64,000 nucleotides of DNA, taken from positions 2,617,557 through 2,681,556 of the forward strand of contig NZ_CP130886.1 in the NCBI RefSeq assembly GCF_030622045.1, in the 5' to 3' direction. The notes beneath the pieces were generated by a model, which saw only the letters and a list, made by a program, of their open reading frames with translations, ran no database searches and had not been told where the DNA came from. Positions 17,521-27,548 of this stretch are shown piece after piece. The stretch is from Planctellipticum variicoloris. Its GTDB lineage: Bacteria > Planctomycetota > Planctomycetia > Planctomycetales > Planctomycetaceae. Position numbers and translations under genes: made by a program. The number at the start of each line of letters is the position of its first letter. The stretch's first letter is position 1.

Positions 17521-20079
17521 ATGCTCCGCGCTCAGACTGTTGTTCGAATTGGGGGGACGCTGGGGCTCGTTCTGTGGATGGCCGGATTATGCCCGGCAGA
17601 CCCGGGGGCCAAGGGCCGTCCGAACCGGCTGGCCCGCGAGACGAGTCCGTATCTGCTGCTGCACGCCCACAATCCCGTGGACTGGTATCCGTGGGGGCCG
17701 GAGGCGCTGGAGAAGGCGAAGCGCGAGAACAAGCTGATCTTTCTGTCGATCGGCTACAGCAGTTGCTACTGGTGCCACGTGATGGAGCGGAAGGTCTTCG
17801 AGAACGAAGACATCGCCCGCTACATGAACGAGCACTTCGTGTGCATCAAGGTCGACCGCGAAGAACGGCCCGAGATCGACGACGTCTACATGACGGCCCT
17901 GCTGGTCTATCAGCAGGCGACCGGGTCGGATGCGGGCGGCGGCTGGCCGCTGTCGATGTTTCTGACCCCCGACGCACAGCCGGTCGCGGGAGGGACCTAT
18001 TTCCCCCCAGAGGACAAAGACGGAACGTACGGTTTCCCGACGGTGATGCGGAAGCTGACCGCCCTCTGGAAAGACAATCACGACCAGCTCGTTTCGAATG
18101 CGAAGATCCTCACGACGGAGACGCAGCGCCTGATGCGGCCGCGGCTGTCGCTGACGCCGGTGAAGCTGACGTCGGAAGTGGCGATGGAGGCCGGTGCGGC
18201 GGTCCTCGCGAGCGTCGATCCGCGGTACGGCGGAGTCGATTTCCGGACGTCGTCGCCGGTCGGTCCGAAATTTCCGAGCCCCGGAAAACTGGCGCTGCTG
18301 CAAACGCTGGAAGCGATCGGACCCAGCGGGCCGCGCGGACAGGCTCTGGCCCTGACGCTGGATCAGATGGCGCTCGGCGGGTTGCGGGATCACCTGGGAG
18401 GGGGCTTTCACCGGTACTCGGTGGACCGCGAGTGGAAGGTGCCCCACTTCGAGAAGATGCTGTACGACCAGGCTCAACTCCTGGAGCTGTATGCCCGCGG
18501 CTGGGAACAGCAGCAGAACCCGCTGTATCGGCAGGTGGCCGACGAGATCTTTCATTTCGTGATGTCCGAGCTGGCGTCGCCGGCGGGCGGGTTCTATGCG
18601 GCGCTCGACGCCGAGACGAAAGGAATCGAAGGGGCGTACTACGTCTGGTCGGCCGCGGAGATTGAACAGGTGCTGGGGAGCGCCGACGCAAAACTGTTCC
18701 GGGCGGTCTACGAAGTCGTCGACCGGCCCGAGTTCGAGCATGGCAACGTGCTGCGGATGTCGCGGCCGCTGGCCGACTGGGCGGCCGCGTTTCAGATGCC
18801 ATTGGCGGAACTGGAAGAGCGGCTGGCCGGCATGCGACGGTTGCTGCTGGCGAAACGCCGGGAACGCCCGGCCCTGTTGCGTGACGACAAAATTCTAACG
18901 GCCTGGAACGGATTGATGATCCGGGGACTGGCGCAGGCCGGACGGATTCTGCAGCGACCGGAATACGTCTCGGCGGCCGAGCGGGCGGCAAATTTCGTGC
19001 TGGCGAATCTACGGACTGACGACGGACGCCTGCTCCGGACGCACACGGCGGGGAAGGCCAGCCTCGCGGGCTATCTGGAAGACTATGCCTTCCTGATTGA
19101 CGGCCTGCTGGCGCTGCATCAGGCGACGCAGCAACCGCAGTGGCTGACGGCGGCCCGCAAGCTGCAGGCAGAGCAGGATCGGCTGTTTGGCGATGGCGCG
19201 GTCGGCGGGTACTACTTTACGGCAACCGATCACGGAGCCACTTTGGCCCGCATCAAGACTTGTTACGACTCGGCCATTCCGGCTGGAAACAGCGTCGCAG
19301 CCCGCAATCTGGTGGCGCTGACCCGGCTGACGGGTGAAGCGGGATACCGGGAGAGCGCCGAACGGACGCTGAAGACGTTTTCCGGTCAGATTGTCGAGAT
19401 CCCTCGCAGTGTCACCAATCTGGCGATTGCGATGGTCGAGTTTGCCGCACTGGCGCCCGCTTCGGAACAGAGTGAGACCGAACGTGCGCCGAAGGGAATT
19501 CCGACCGTTGGCGGCGCCGCCGCGGGCGTGCCGGAGTTCGAAGGGATCGTCCTGGTCTCCGGGGAAGCCGTCGATGATGACGGCAGCGTGAAGAAGAAAA
19601 AGGAAGTTGCGACCGCTCAGGCGTGTCTGTCAGTGGATCGGCTGCCGGCCGGAGGAACGTGCCAGATACTCGTCCGGTTCAAGCTCGAAGAGGGGTGGCA
19701 CGCAAACGCGAATCCGCCGAGCGCCGAGAACTACATTCCCACGACATTGACGATTGAGAGCGCCCTGGGATGCAAGCTGCTGGACGCGAAGTACCCGAAG
19801 GGGAAGCCGTTCAAGATGGAAGATACTCCCGAGCCGGTGAGTGTGTATGAGGGGGCGGTGGAGTTTCGGGGAATGATCGAGATTCCCGCTGAAGCGGCCG
19901 GGAAAGTCGACGAGATGGAGATCAAGGTGAAGTACCAGGCGTGTAACGCGAAGACGTGTCTGGCGCCAAAGGTCGTCTCGTTGAAAGGGAAGATTGCCGT
20001 CGCAGGTCCGGGCGAGACGGTCAAGCAGATCAATGCGAAGCACTTCCCGGTGACAGCGGCGGCGCCGTCTGACCGATAA
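17521..20079 (+). CDS. DUF255 (SSP411/YyaL-type) thioredoxin-domain protein fused to a DsbD-alpha-like domain
   Basis: 852 residues. After a signal peptide ([16 protein letters not shown]), residues ~30-190 form the DUF255 thioredoxin-like domain with [21 protein letters not shown] split motifs and a CYWC redox pair at ~82. Then comes an (alpha/alpha)6-barrel-like stretch to ~640 ([51 protein letters not shown]). From ~680 a domain resembling the DsbD N-terminal (alpha) domain follows, ending with C808-x4-C813 in [16 protein letters not shown]255 proteins are usually ~680 residues, so the tail is an addition. An exported thiol-redox role is inferred. ATG 17521 has GGAGG four bases upstream; GTG 17485 is in frame. 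TGCTACAAT at 17431-17439 could be its extended -10. Confidence 0.88.
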   Translation: MLRAQTVVRIGGTLGLVLWMAGLCPADPGAKGRPNRLARETSPYLLLHAHNPVDWYPWGPEALEKAKRENKLIFLSIGYSSCYWCHVMERKVFENEDIARYMNEHFVCIKVDREERPEIDDVYMTALLVYQQATGSDAGGGWPLSMFLTPDAQPVAGGTYFPPEDKDGTYGFPTVMRKLTALWKDNHDQLVSNAKILTTETQRLMRPRLSLTPVKLTSEVAMEAGAAVLASVDPRYGGVDFRTSSPVGPKFPSPGKLALLQTLEAIGPSGPRGQALALTLDQMALGGLRDHLGGGFHRYSVDREWKVPHFEKMLYDQAQLLELYARGWEQQQNPLYRQVADEIFHFVMSELASPAGGFYAALDAETKGIEGAYYVWSAAEIEQVLGSADAKLFRAVYEVVDRPEFEHGNVLRMSRPLADWAAAFQMPLAELEERLAGMRRLLLAKRRERPALLRDDKILTAWNGLMIRGLAQAGRILQRPEYVSAAERAANFVLANLRTDDGRLLRTHTAGKASLAGYLEDYAFLIDGLLALHQATQQPQWLTAARKLQAEQDRLFGDGAVGGYYFTATDHGATLARIKTCYDSAIPAGNSVAARNLVALTRLTGEAGYRESAERTLKTFSGQIVEIPRSVTNLAIAMVEFAALAPASEQSETERAPKGIPTVGGAAAGVPEFEGIVLVSGEAVDDDGSVKKKKEVATAQACLSVDRLPAGGTCQILVRFKLEEGWHANANPPSAENYIPTTLTIESALGCKLLDAKYPKGKPFKMEDTPEPVSVYEGAVEFRGMIEIPAEAAGKVDEMEIKVKYQACNAKTCLAPKVVSLKGKIAVAGPGETVKQINAKHFPVTAAAPSDR

Positions 20080-20161
20080 CACACCAGTCACAGTCCATGC
20101 GGACTTGCTGCGCCGCCGTTGCGGAGCAGCGCGAAGCGTCTTGTGCAGGGAAAGCAGCGAC

Positions 20162-21631
20162 ATGGACTTCTGGCATCGCGAATATACCGAAGGTCCGCTG
20201 GTCAAAACGAAGATCGTGGCCACGGTGGGGCCGGCGTCGGGCAATCCCGAAATGTTGCGCGGGCTGGTCCGGGCGGGAGTCGATGTCTTCCGGCTGAACT
20301 TTGCTCACGGCCTGTACGATAATCTGGCGCAAGTGCTGACGTGGATCCGTGAGATCAGCCGCGAACTCGAGCGTCCGATCGGCGTGCTGGGAGATTTGTC
20401 GGGACCGAAGATCCGCCTGGGAGTGCTGCCCGAAGAGGGGGTCCGGTGCCGGATGGGAGCCGTGTACGAATTTGTCCGCGAGCTGACTCCCGGAACGCCG
20501 AACCAGTTTACGTGCACCTACGAGTCGCTGATCGACGATCTGAAGCCGGGCGACCGGGTGTTGCTGGCGGATGGTACGGTTTCGATGCGCGTGCTCGATG
20601 CCGATCCAAAGGCGGGGCGGGCGCGGTGCGAAGTCGTTCAGCCGGGAGTGGTCCGGAGCAAGCAGGGGGTGAATCTGCCGGGCGTGGCGCTCAGCACGCC
20701 GTGTCTGACGGAGAAGGATCGGCAGGATCTGACGTGGGCGCTGGATCATCAGCTCGACTTCATTGGCTTGAGCTTTGTCCGGCGGGCGCAGGATCTGGTC
20801 GACCTGCGGACGGCAATTTCTGAGCATGGGACGCCGACGCCCCCCTGGATTGTGGCGAAGATTGAGAAGGTCGAGGCCATCGACGATCTGGAAGCGATTG
20901 TCGAAGAAACCGATTGCGTGATGGTGGCCCGCGGAGATCTTGGCGTCGAGGCGGATATCGCCCACGTGCCGGGCCTGCAGAAGCGGATCATCCGGCTGTG
21001 CAACGAGCGGCGCGTGCCGGTGATTACAGCGACGCAGATGCTCGACAGCATGCAGAAGAACGAAATGCCGACCCGCGCCGAAGTGAGCGACGTTGCGAAC
21101 GCCATTCTGGACGGCACCGATGCCGTGATGCTGTCGGGTGAAACGGCCGTCGGCGACTATCCCATTCAGGCGGTGTCCATGATGAGCCGGATTGCCCAGG
21201 ACGCCGAGCGGCTGCTGGCGCCGCGGCATTCGATGGACGTTCCGACGAATCAGCGAACGCGGGCGAAGGCGATCACCGAAGCAGTGACCCACGGGGCGGG
21301 GGCTGCCGCGGCAAATCTGGGGGCGAACCTGATCGTGGTGGCGACGCGGGGTGGGAAAACCGCGATGGCGATTTCGCGCCAGCGCGGGAAGGTCCCGACG
21401 CTGGCGCTGACCGACCGACCGGAAGTTTCCCGGCGACTGACGCTGCTGTGGGGCGTGGCGCCGCTGTGTACGGAAGCCGTGTCGGCGTCTCCGCGCGAAC
21501 TGCTGACCTACGTGCAGCAGCGGGGAATCGAGGCGGGAGTGCTGCAGCCGGGGTCGAAACTGGTGCTGGTGGGAAGCAGCGACTGGCGGCTGGAGTTTCA
21601 CGATATGATGCTGGTCCACGTAGTGCCGTAG
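20162..21631 (+). CDS. pyk: Pyruvate kinase
   Basis: Last step of glycolysis: phosphoenolpyruvate plus ADP to pyruvate plus ATP (cytosol). 489 residues, normal length. KTKIVATVGPAS at the N-terminus, RLNFAHG (~40), DLSGPKIRLG (~75), the B-domain, LTEKDRQDL, the catalytic-Lys signature IVAKIEKVEAIDDLE (~225), MVARGDLGVE, and ATQMLDSM with the DAVMLSGETAVGDYP loop are visible. The allosteric C-domain (~360-489) is present. In place of the usual RMNFSHG the first loop reads RLNFAHG. ATG 20162 starts just before the conserved region; the frame opens 19 codons earlier. It follows the DUF255 gene by 82 bp. Confidence 0.96.
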   Translation: MDFWHREYTEGPLVKTKIVATVGPASGNPEMLRGLVRAGVDVFRLNFAHGLYDNLAQVLTWIREISRELERPIGVLGDLSGPKIRLGVLPEEGVRCRMGAVYEFVRELTPGTPNQFTCTYESLIDDLKPGDRVLLADGTVSMRVLDADPKAGRARCEVVQPGVVRSKQGVNLPGVALSTPCLTEKDRQDLTWALDHQLDFIGLSFVRRAQDLVDLRTAISEHGTPTPPWIVAKIEKVEAIDDLEAIVEETDCVMVARGDLGVEADIAHVPGLQKRIIRLCNERRVPVITATQMLDSMQKNEMPTRAEVSDVANAILDGTDAVMLSGETAVGDYPIQAVSMMSRIAQDAERLLAPRHSMDVPTNQRTRAKAITEAVTHGAGAAAANLGANLIVVATRGGKTAMAISRQRGKVPTLALTDRPEVSRRLTLLWGVAPLCTEAVSASPRELLTYVQQRGIEAGVLQPGSKLVLVGSSDWRLEFHDMMLVHVVP

Positions 21632-21726
21632 TCGGTGCGAAGCACGAAATCCGAAATGAACGCCAGGCCCGGAGAAAGAGTTTGCACCTGGGAAATTGTG
21701 TCTTGCATCTCTTGCAGGCAATTCTG

Positions 21727-23031
21727 ATGCAGTGCAATGCCTTCGGCAGGCGATCCGTGGCTTCTGGCTTGATCGCAGTTCTGGCGAGCATTGCGCCGTC
21801 GATGGCTGGAGACTGGCCGCACTGGCGGGGGCCTTTTCGCAATGGGGTGGTCGACGAGAGCCTGGGGGACGTTGCGGCGACATGGGCCGATGCCGCTCCG
21901 GCCTGGCGGGCGAATGTGGGAGAGGGGGCCACATCGCCGATCGTGGTGGCCGGGCGCGTTTACGTGATGGGCTGGCGCGACGGCCGGGATACGGTGGTCT
22001 GCCTTGAGGCAAGCACCGGGCGCGAGCTGTGGAATCAGTCTTATGCGTGTCTGAAGTACGGACGTCGGGCTGTCGGCGACGAAGGCCTGTATTCGGGGCC
22101 GACTTCGAGTCCCGAGTTCGATCCGGCGACGGAGAAGTTGTTCACGCTCAGCGCCGACGGATGGTTGAATTGCTGGGACCCGGCGCGTGAGGGGGCGCTG
22201 GTGTGGAGCCGGAATCTCTATGACGACTACGACGTGCCTCAGCGTCCGCGGCACGGACGATCCGGCCGGCGCGACTACGGTTACACGACCGCTCCGCTGG
22301 CATGGGGCGACTGGGTGATCGTCGAGGTCGGCGCTGGCGAAGGAACCTTGATGGCTTTCGACCAGACGAGTGGCCAGCGCGTGTGGACCAGCGAATGCCG
22401 CGATCCGGCGGGGCATTCGGGCGGCCTCGTACCGCTGACCGTGGAAGGCGTGCCGTGCGTGGCGGTGATGACGTATCGGGGACTGCTGGTAGCCCGACTC
22501 GATGCCGGGCACGAGGGGCGAACGGTGGCGGAGCACGAGTGGACGACCGACTTTGCGAACAACATCGCAACGCCCGCCGTGCATGAGAATTCGGTGCTGA
22601 TCACCTCGGCCTACAATCACCAGGCGATCTGCCGGCTCGATGTCGACCTGCAGGGAGCCCGAAAGGTCTGGGAGCAGCCGTTTGCGTCCAAAGTCTGCAG
22701 TCCGATCGTTCACGACGGACGGATCACCTGGGCCTGGCAGACGATGCATTGCCTCGACTTTGCGTCGGGGGCCGAGCGCTGGTCGGGAGGAACCTTTGGC
22801 GACGCCGGTTCGTGTGTGCTGACGAAGGACGGAAAACTGATCGTGTGGGGCGGACACGGCAAGCTGGCGCTTGTTGATGCCGCGAAGGGAGCGACCAGGT
22901 ACCGCGAAATTGCCGTGCGTGATCGGCTGGCGCGGTCGGACGTCTGGCCGCACGTGGTCCTGGCGGACGGGCGACTGTTGTGCAAAGACCGCGAGGGGGG
23001 GATTGTGTGCTTTCCATTGAAGAGCGAATAG
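21727..23031 (+). CDS. Secreted PQQ-like beta-propeller protein
   Basis: 434 residues with a signal peptide (GLIAVLASIAPSMAG) immediately followed by DWPHWRGPFRNGV, the opening of planctomycete PQQ-like (BamB-type) propellers. Repeated PQQ motifs such as GRELWNQSY, LVWSRNLYD, GQRVWTSECR, GARKVWEQPF and GAERWSGGTFG mark the blades. Residues for binding PQQ plus metal are not evident, so an enzyme role is not assured. The frame extends upstream over the end of pyk; ATG 21727, after the pyk stop, is chosen. Overall similar to the product of 40469-41776. Confidence 0.85.
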   Translation: MQCNAFGRRSVASGLIAVLASIAPSMAGDWPHWRGPFRNGVVDESLGDVAATWADAAPAWRANVGEGATSPIVVAGRVYVMGWRDGRDTVVCLEASTGRELWNQSYACLKYGRRAVGDEGLYSGPTSSPEFDPATEKLFTLSADGWLNCWDPAREGALVWSRNLYDDYDVPQRPRHGRSGRRDYGYTTAPLAWGDWVIVEVGAGEGTLMAFDQTSGQRVWTSECRDPAGHSGGLVPLTVEGVPCVAVMTYRGLLVARLDAGHEGRTVAEHEWTTDFANNIATPAVHENSVLITSAYNHQAICRLDVDLQGARKVWEQPFASKVCSPIVHDGRITWAWQTMHCLDFASGAERWSGGTFGDAGSCVLTKDGKLIVWGGHGKLALVDAAKGATRYREIAVRDRLARSDVWPHVVLADGRLLCKDREGGIVCFPLKSE

Positions 23032-23038
23032 ACGGCAG

Positions 23039-23980
23039 TCATTCGCCGGTCGCCTCAATGGCTCTTCGAATGGCCTCTTTGACTCCCAGCGGACGGATTG
23101 CGAAGTCTTGCATGGCTCGCTTGTTCCGGACGACGGTCGGGTTCTTCAGTCCTTCGATCAGATGGCGGCCGATTGCGTAAGTAGCGGGGGTGACCAGCGC
23201 CAGCCAGAGGCCCGAGAGATAGGGCGTCAGAATGGGGACGAAAATCAGCCACCGCCGCAGGCCACGCTGGCGGGAGTATTCGCGGATCAGTTCGCCGTAC
23301 GTCACCACGTCCGGGCTGCCGATTTCGTAGATGCGGCTCGTTCCCGGCGGCAACACCCGGGCGGCCAGGAGATAGGCCAGGACGTCGTCGATGGCGACAG
23401 GTTGCGTGGCGGTCGCCAGCCAGCGCGGGCAGATCATCACCGGCAGGCGATCGGTGAGGGACTTCATCAATTGATAGGAGAGGCTGCCCGTCCCGATGAC
23501 CATCCCGGCGCGGAACTCGACCGTTTCAACACCCGATTCGCGGAGAATCTCTCCGACTTCGTGCCGACTCCGCAAGTGGGGCGAGAGCCCCGGGTCGCTG
23601 TCGTCGCCCAATCCCCCCAGGTAGACGATGCGTTGGACGCCGGCTTGCCTGGCGGCCTGGCCGAAGTTGGTCGCGGCCTGGCGGTCTGCCTGCTCAAAGT
23701 TGTTCGAGCCGGACATCAGGTGTATGAGATAATACGCGGTATGCACGCCGCGGAGGGCCGCGTCGAGCGAGGGAGCGTCGAGCACATCTCCCCGGACGAT
23801 CTGCGTCGATTCGCGGACGAGCGGCCGGAGTTTCTCCGGGTTTCGGGCCAGACAACGCAGGGTGACTGGCAGCTTTTCGAACTCGGCAATGAGCCGCCCG
23901 CCAACGTAACCGGTGGCGCCAGTCAGCAGGACAACCGGGGAATTCGGCGCTTGGGTACGGTTCATCTCGGGGGGCTGCAT
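23039..23980 (-). CDS. NAD(P)-binding atypical SDR (NmrA/YbjT-like)
   Basis: 313 residues. Rossmann fold with LLTGATGYVGGRL (dinucleotide loop), GDVLDAPSLDAAL, HTAYYLIHLM and RIVYLGGLGDD; the classical YxxxK is not present, as expected for atypical SDRs. The C-terminal part (PILTPYLSGLWLALVTPATYAIG) is hydrophobic and may bind membranes or quinone. Start is ATG 23980 or the in-frame ATG at 23965. It is divergent from the DUF1990 gene across 115 bp, a pairing I recall from other bacteria. Substrate unknown. Confidence 0.85.
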   Translation of the reverse strand: MQPPEMNRTQAPNSPVVLLTGATGYVGGRLIAEFEKLPVTLRCLARNPEKLRPLVRESTQIVRGDVLDAPSLDAALRGVHTAYYLIHLMSGSNNFEQADRQAATNFGQAARQAGVQRIVYLGGLGDDSDPGLSPHLRSRHEVGEILRESGVETVEFRAGMVIGTGSLSYQLMKSLTDRLPVMICPRWLATATQPVAIDDVLAYLLAARVLPPGTSRIYEIGSPDVVTYGELIREYSRQRGLRRWLIFVPILTPYLSGLWLALVTPATYAIGRHLIEGLKNPTVVRNKRAMQDFAIRPLGVKEAIRRAIEATGE

Positions 23981-24095
23981 CGCTTTCGTTCCAACTCCCG
24001 GATGGGCGGCGGGTTGTGGTGCGGCTAGGATTCTTCGGGAAACGTCTTCGGTTGATTCTAGTCATACACAGCTTTCGGAACAGGCGGTATTGCCG

Positions 24096-24713
24096 ATGGG
24101 ATTGATCTCGTGGCGAAAACCGTCTGACGAGTCCTTGCAGCGTTTCGTTGCCGCCAAGTCGGGGCTGGACTACAGCTATGCGGCGGTCGGCGCCACGGCC
24201 CATGTGCCGCCGGCCGGGTTCGACATTGATCGCACCCGCATGGTGCTCGGCGCGGGGGAGCCGACATTTGAGGCGGCGAAACTTGCTTTGCAGCGCTGGG
24301 AGCAGTTCCGGCTGGGCTGGGTGGAGGCGTGGTCGCCTGTAACACCCCTCGTGGCTGGCGAAGTTGTGGCCGTGATGGGGTGGGCGATGGGGCTGTGGTG
24401 GCGCAATCCGTGCCGGATTGTCTACGTGATCGACGAATCGGGGCCGATCACCCGCTTCGGTTTTGCGTACGGAACTTTGCCGGGACATGTCGAAAAGGGC
24501 GAAGAGCGATTTCTGATCGAGTGGGACCGCGAAACCGAAGAAGTTTCGTACGACATTCTGGCGTTTTCGCGGCCGAACCATGTCCTGACGCGCCTGGGTT
24601 ACCGGCTGGTGCGCCGCAGTCAGAAGCGGTTCGGACGGGACTCTGCGGCGGCGATGTTCCGGGCCGTGCGCGGACCCGCGCCGCTGCCCGACATTTGTCA
24701 GTCGACCGGTTGA
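24096..24713 (+). CDS. DUF1990 domain-containing protein
   Basis: 205 residues. Matches the DUF1990 pattern: FDIDRTRMVLGAGEPTFEAA, the central ALQRWEQFRLGW, then FAYGTLPGHVEKGEERFLIEW given as conserved blocks, and LAFSRPNHVLTRLGYRLVR near the C-terminus. Function of the family is not established; structural relatives suggest a lipid or small-molecule pocket. The longer frame (to 23913) overlaps the divergent SDR gene, so ATG 24096 is used although its ribosome-binding site is weak. It ends 87 bp before the convergent DUF1080 gene. Confidence 0.85.
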   Translation: MGLISWRKPSDESLQRFVAAKSGLDYSYAAVGATAHVPPAGFDIDRTRMVLGAGEPTFEAAKLALQRWEQFRLGWVEAWSPVTPLVAGEVVAVMGWAMGLWWRNPCRIVYVIDESGPITRFGFAYGTLPGHVEKGEERFLIEWDRETEEVSYDILAFSRPNHVLTRLGYRLVRRSQKRFGRDSAAAMFRAVRGPAPLPDICQSTG

Positions 24714-24800
24714 TGCTTCGAGGCGCCGGGGCGGCTGTCGTCACTCGGGAACAGACGTCGCAAGGCAATGCTGGCTTTCAGACGGCCGGCACAGCGAACT

Positions 24801-25550
24801 TTACTCCGGGTAGACCCCCTGCGGCTCCTGCAGCTCGCGGATCCAGATGTTGCGGAACTTGACCGGATTGCCGTGGAACTGGATATGGATCGGTTCGCGG
24901 TCGCCGTGCTTCGTGTAAGACGGCGGGGACTCGTAGTCGGTCTTGCCGAGCAGCTCGGAGTGATTTTGAACGACGACTCCGTTCTGCAGGACGGTGACGT
25001 AGCCCGGTTTCAGCAGCGTTCCCTGTTCGTCGAACCGCGGGGCGGTGAAGAGGATGTCATAAGTCTGCCACTCGCCCGGCTTGCGGCATGCGTTAACCAG
25101 CGGCGGCTTCGTCTTGTAGAGCGAGGCGCATTGGCCGTCGAAGTAGGTCTTGTTATCGTAGGAGTCGAGGATCTGGACTTCGTAGCGGCCCATCAGATAG
25201 ACGCCGCTGTTGCCCCGGCCCTGGCCGCTCCCTTTGACCTCTTCCGGAGAGGCCCATTCGAGGTGGAGCTGGCAGTCGCCGAAGCCGTCTTTAGTGGTGA
25301 TGCCGCCCCCCTGCGGGATGGCGTAGCCGTTTTCAATCAGCCACTTGTCCCCACCCTGCCACTGCGAGAGGTCTTTGCCATCGAAAAGGACACGGGCATC
25401 GGACGGAGGTCCGCCGACGGGACCGGGATCGACCACGGCAGGTTCGGGCCAGACGATGCCGCTGACCCACTCCTTGCCGACGGCAAAGCCGCCGACGAGC
25501 AGGACGACGGGAGCCGAAACGGCCAGCAGACGGCTATGGAGAGATCGCAT
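24801..25550 (-). CDS. Secreted DUF1080 (3-keto-disaccharide hydrolase family) protein
   Basis: 249 residues. An N-terminal signal/anchor (LLAVSAPVVLLVGGFAVG) precedes one DUF1080 beta-sandwich: VLFDGKDLSQWQGG, the conserved DCQLHLEWASPEE, GNSGVYLMGRYEVQILDS, ACRKPGEWQTYDILF, and the end strand KFRNIWIREL. Some members hydrolyse 3-keto-glycosides; others are only annotated by similarity. The substrate here is not determined. ATG 25550 has GAGGA eight bases upstream. Confidence 0.9.
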   Translation of the reverse strand: MRSLHSRLLAVSAPVVLLVGGFAVGKEWVSGIVWPEPAVVDPGPVGGPPSDARVLFDGKDLSQWQGGDKWLIENGYAIPQGGGITTKDGFGDCQLHLEWASPEEVKGSGQGRGNSGVYLMGRYEVQILDSYDNKTYFDGQCASLYKTKPPLVNACRKPGEWQTYDILFTAPRFDEQGTLLKPGYVTVLQNGVVVQNHSELLGKTDYESPPSYTKHGDREPIHIQFHGNPVKFRNIWIRELQEPQGVYPE

Positions 25551-25642
25551 CGGGGTATCCTCGCGGTGAGTGGTGGACGGAGTCGCGCGGCTGGAGCGAG
25601 CTGCGGCCGGCCATCGTACCGCGAGACGGCGCGCTGCGGCAA

Positions 25643-26092
25643 TCAGCGGGCGCCGGGGACGATCAGATCCTCTTTCCAGAGGTTGCTGAGCTGCTGAATC
25701 AGCCCGACGAATTCGTCGAGATTGAGGGGCTTGGTGAGGTAGCCCTGGACGTCGAGCTGCTCGACCGCGGCGCGATCGGAGGCGCTGGTCGACGCCGTCA
25801 TGATGACGACAGGAATATGACGGTGAGAATCGTCGGCCCGGAGCTGCGCGAGAATTTCGCGACCGTCACAGCCGGGGAGGCTCAGGTCGAGCAGCACGAG
25901 ATCGGGCTCGGGGACGCGGGCGTAGCGTCCGCGCTGATAGAGAAATTCCAGAGCCTCGCCGCCGTCGGAGAGCCAGGTCAGTCGATGATGGACGGGAGCC
26001 TTGCGCAAAGCGCCGATGGCGATGCGCGCAAACATCAGGCTGTCCTCCACAAGGAGGATTTCCATCGGGCGGCCGACCAAATTGTGATGCAT
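25643..26092 (-). CDS. Stand-alone response regulator (Rcp1-like receiver)
   Basis: 149 residues, receiver domain only. MEILLVEDS (acidic pair), phospho-acceptor Asp69 in LVLLDLSLPG, the Thr in IMTAS and the Lys in GYLTKPLNLDEF are all intact, so it should be phosphorylatable. The FLYQRGRYARVPEPDLVLLD spacing is typical of Rcp1-type single-domain regulators, which pass phosphate or bind partners rather than DNA. ATG 26092 or 26065 is plausible; the frame is open to 26473 but that part lacks conservation. No histidine kinase is adjacent. It is divergent from the esterase gene. Confidence 0.88.
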   Translation of the reverse strand: MHHNLVGRPMEILLVEDSLMFARIAIGALRKAPVHHRLTWLSDGGEALEFLYQRGRYARVPEPDLVLLDLSLPGCDGREILAQLRADDSHRHIPVVIMTASTSASDRAAVEQLDVQGYLTKPLNLDEFVGLIQQLSNLWKEDLIVPGAR

Positions 26093-26502
26093 GACGTCCG
26101 ACCCCTGAGGCGGAGAAGCTGGATCGTTTCCGCTCAGTTTAGAGGAGGCGGGGGGCCGAGCGACAGGGGGAGGGAACGTTCTGGCGGAAGAATTCTGAGA
26201 TTGGGAAAGGGACTGTCCGAACTCCGCATCGGCCGGTCCTTCCCGCTGGCAGTCGCAGCTCTGGACGGGATGCCCGTCGTCTGGCCGCCGGGTCGACTGC
26301 AATTCTGCCTCGAGTTGCGCGGAGACGTAGAACGCTTTGCCGCGGGCGGTCGGGACTTGCCCTGGTCGGGAATTCGCTTTCCGGCGATCATCCTCGTTCA
26401 TGGCCGGAAGTCCCGCAGAGACCGGGGAGACTCTGGCGTGTCGTCCTCTGCCGGTTAGAATCGCGGCAGACATCCACCTTCGCCTGACTGCAGGAGCTGC
26501 CC
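26093..26502. other. Intergenic region between response regulator and esterase
   Basis: 410 bp between two divergent genes. The response-regulator frame continues through most of it without a stop, giving a Pro/Ser/Arg-rich translation that lacks family similarity. I see no hairpin or convincing promoter pair. If the long frame were real it would add a disordered N-terminal extension. Confidence 0.4.
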
Positions 26503-27513
26503 GTGACCGTCCCCCGTCGATTGCCAGCGATCATCGCCGCCCTCTCGCTCTGCGCTCTGTTCTCCGACGCTGAAGTCCAAGCCCAGAATCCCGCGCCGCA
26601 ACGGCTGGCGCTCCCCAGGGGATTTGTCGCCGAGCACGACGTCAAGTACGTTCCCGACGGGGACGCGGCCCAGGCCCTCGACATTTACTATCCCGAGACG
26701 CTCTCCGACAAACCGTTGCCGCTGCTGGTGTGGGTGCACGGCGGCGGCTGGCAGGGCGGGAGCAAGTCGCAGGTGCCGTACCTGGCCCAGTTGCGGCGGG
26801 GCTACGTCGTGGCCAGCGTGGAGTATCGCTTCAGCCAGAAGGCGAAGTTCCCGGCCCAGATTCAGGACTGCCAGGCGGCGATTCGCTGGCTGCGGGCCAA
26901 CGCAAAGAAGTACAGCATCGATCCGGGGAAGATCGGCGTCGGGGGCGGCTCGGCGGGTGGTCATCTGGTGGCGCTGCTGGGAACCAGCGGCGGCAAGAAC
27001 GTCTTTCCGAAGATCGGCGGCAACGACGATCAGTCCGATCGCGTCCAGGCGGTCTGTGACATCTTCGGCCCGACCGATTTCTGGACGGTCATCCAGCAGG
27101 CGGAGGCCGACCCGAACGTCAAGAACATCTTCAAATGGAACAACGGCGATCCGTACTCCCTGTTGATCGACGCGAAGCTGGGCGAAGACAAGGAGAAGTG
27201 CGACGCGGTCAGCCCGGTGCAGTATGTCAGCGCGGACAATCCCCCATTCCTGATTCTGCACGGCGACCACGACACGCTGGTGCCGTACGCGCAGAGCGTG
27301 GAGCTGGAAGATCTCCTGAAGAAGGCGGGCGTGGAAGTCACGCTGCAGCGACTGCCAGGGGCCGGCCACGGCGGAGCCTCGTTCGGCCTGCCGGGGCTTG
27401 CGAAGCTGGCGAATGCGTTTTTCGACAAGCACCTGAAGGGCGTGGAGGCGAGGATTGAAGCGCTGCCGGCAGAGGAGGTCACGGTGCCGGCGAAGCCGGC
27501 AGAGAAGAAGTGA
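26503..27513 (+). CDS. Secreted alpha/beta hydrolase (acetyl-esterase/BD-FAE-like)
   Basis: 336 residues with a signal peptide (IIAALSLCALFSDAEVQAQ). Esterase fold of the HSL/BD-FAE type: oxyanion motif HGGGW (~79), nucleophile elbow GGGSAGGH (~150), the acid in LHGDHDTLVP (~256) and His in GAGHGG (~289), so the Ser-Asp-His triad is complete. Likely cleaves acyl or feruloyl esters on polysaccharides or small molecules, by family analogy only. The start is GTG 26503, with AGGAG six bases upstream. The Lys/Pro/Glu-rich C-terminus (PAKPAEKK) is probably disordered. Confidence 0.9.
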   Translation: MTVPRRLPAIIAALSLCALFSDAEVQAQNPAPQRLALPRGFVAEHDVKYVPDGDAAQALDIYYPETLSDKPLPLLVWVHGGGWQGGSKSQVPYLAQLRRGYVVASVEYRFSQKAKFPAQIQDCQAAIRWLRANAKKYSIDPGKIGVGGGSAGGHLVALLGTSGGKNVFPKIGGNDDQSDRVQAVCDIFGPTDFWTVIQQAEADPNVKNIFKWNNGDPYSLLIDAKLGEDKEKCDAVSPVQYVSADNPPFLILHGDHDTLVPYAQSVELEDLLKKAGVEVTLQRLPGAGHGGASFGLPGLAKLANAFFDKHLKGVEARIEALPAEEVTVPAKPAEKK

Positions 27514-27548
27514 GGAGGGGACAGCAGGCTGCATATGCAGAACATGGT

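Noticed and set aside
20030-22012. Minus-strand ORF of 660 codons
   Set aside because: Antisense to pyruvate kinase, whose motifs are complete.
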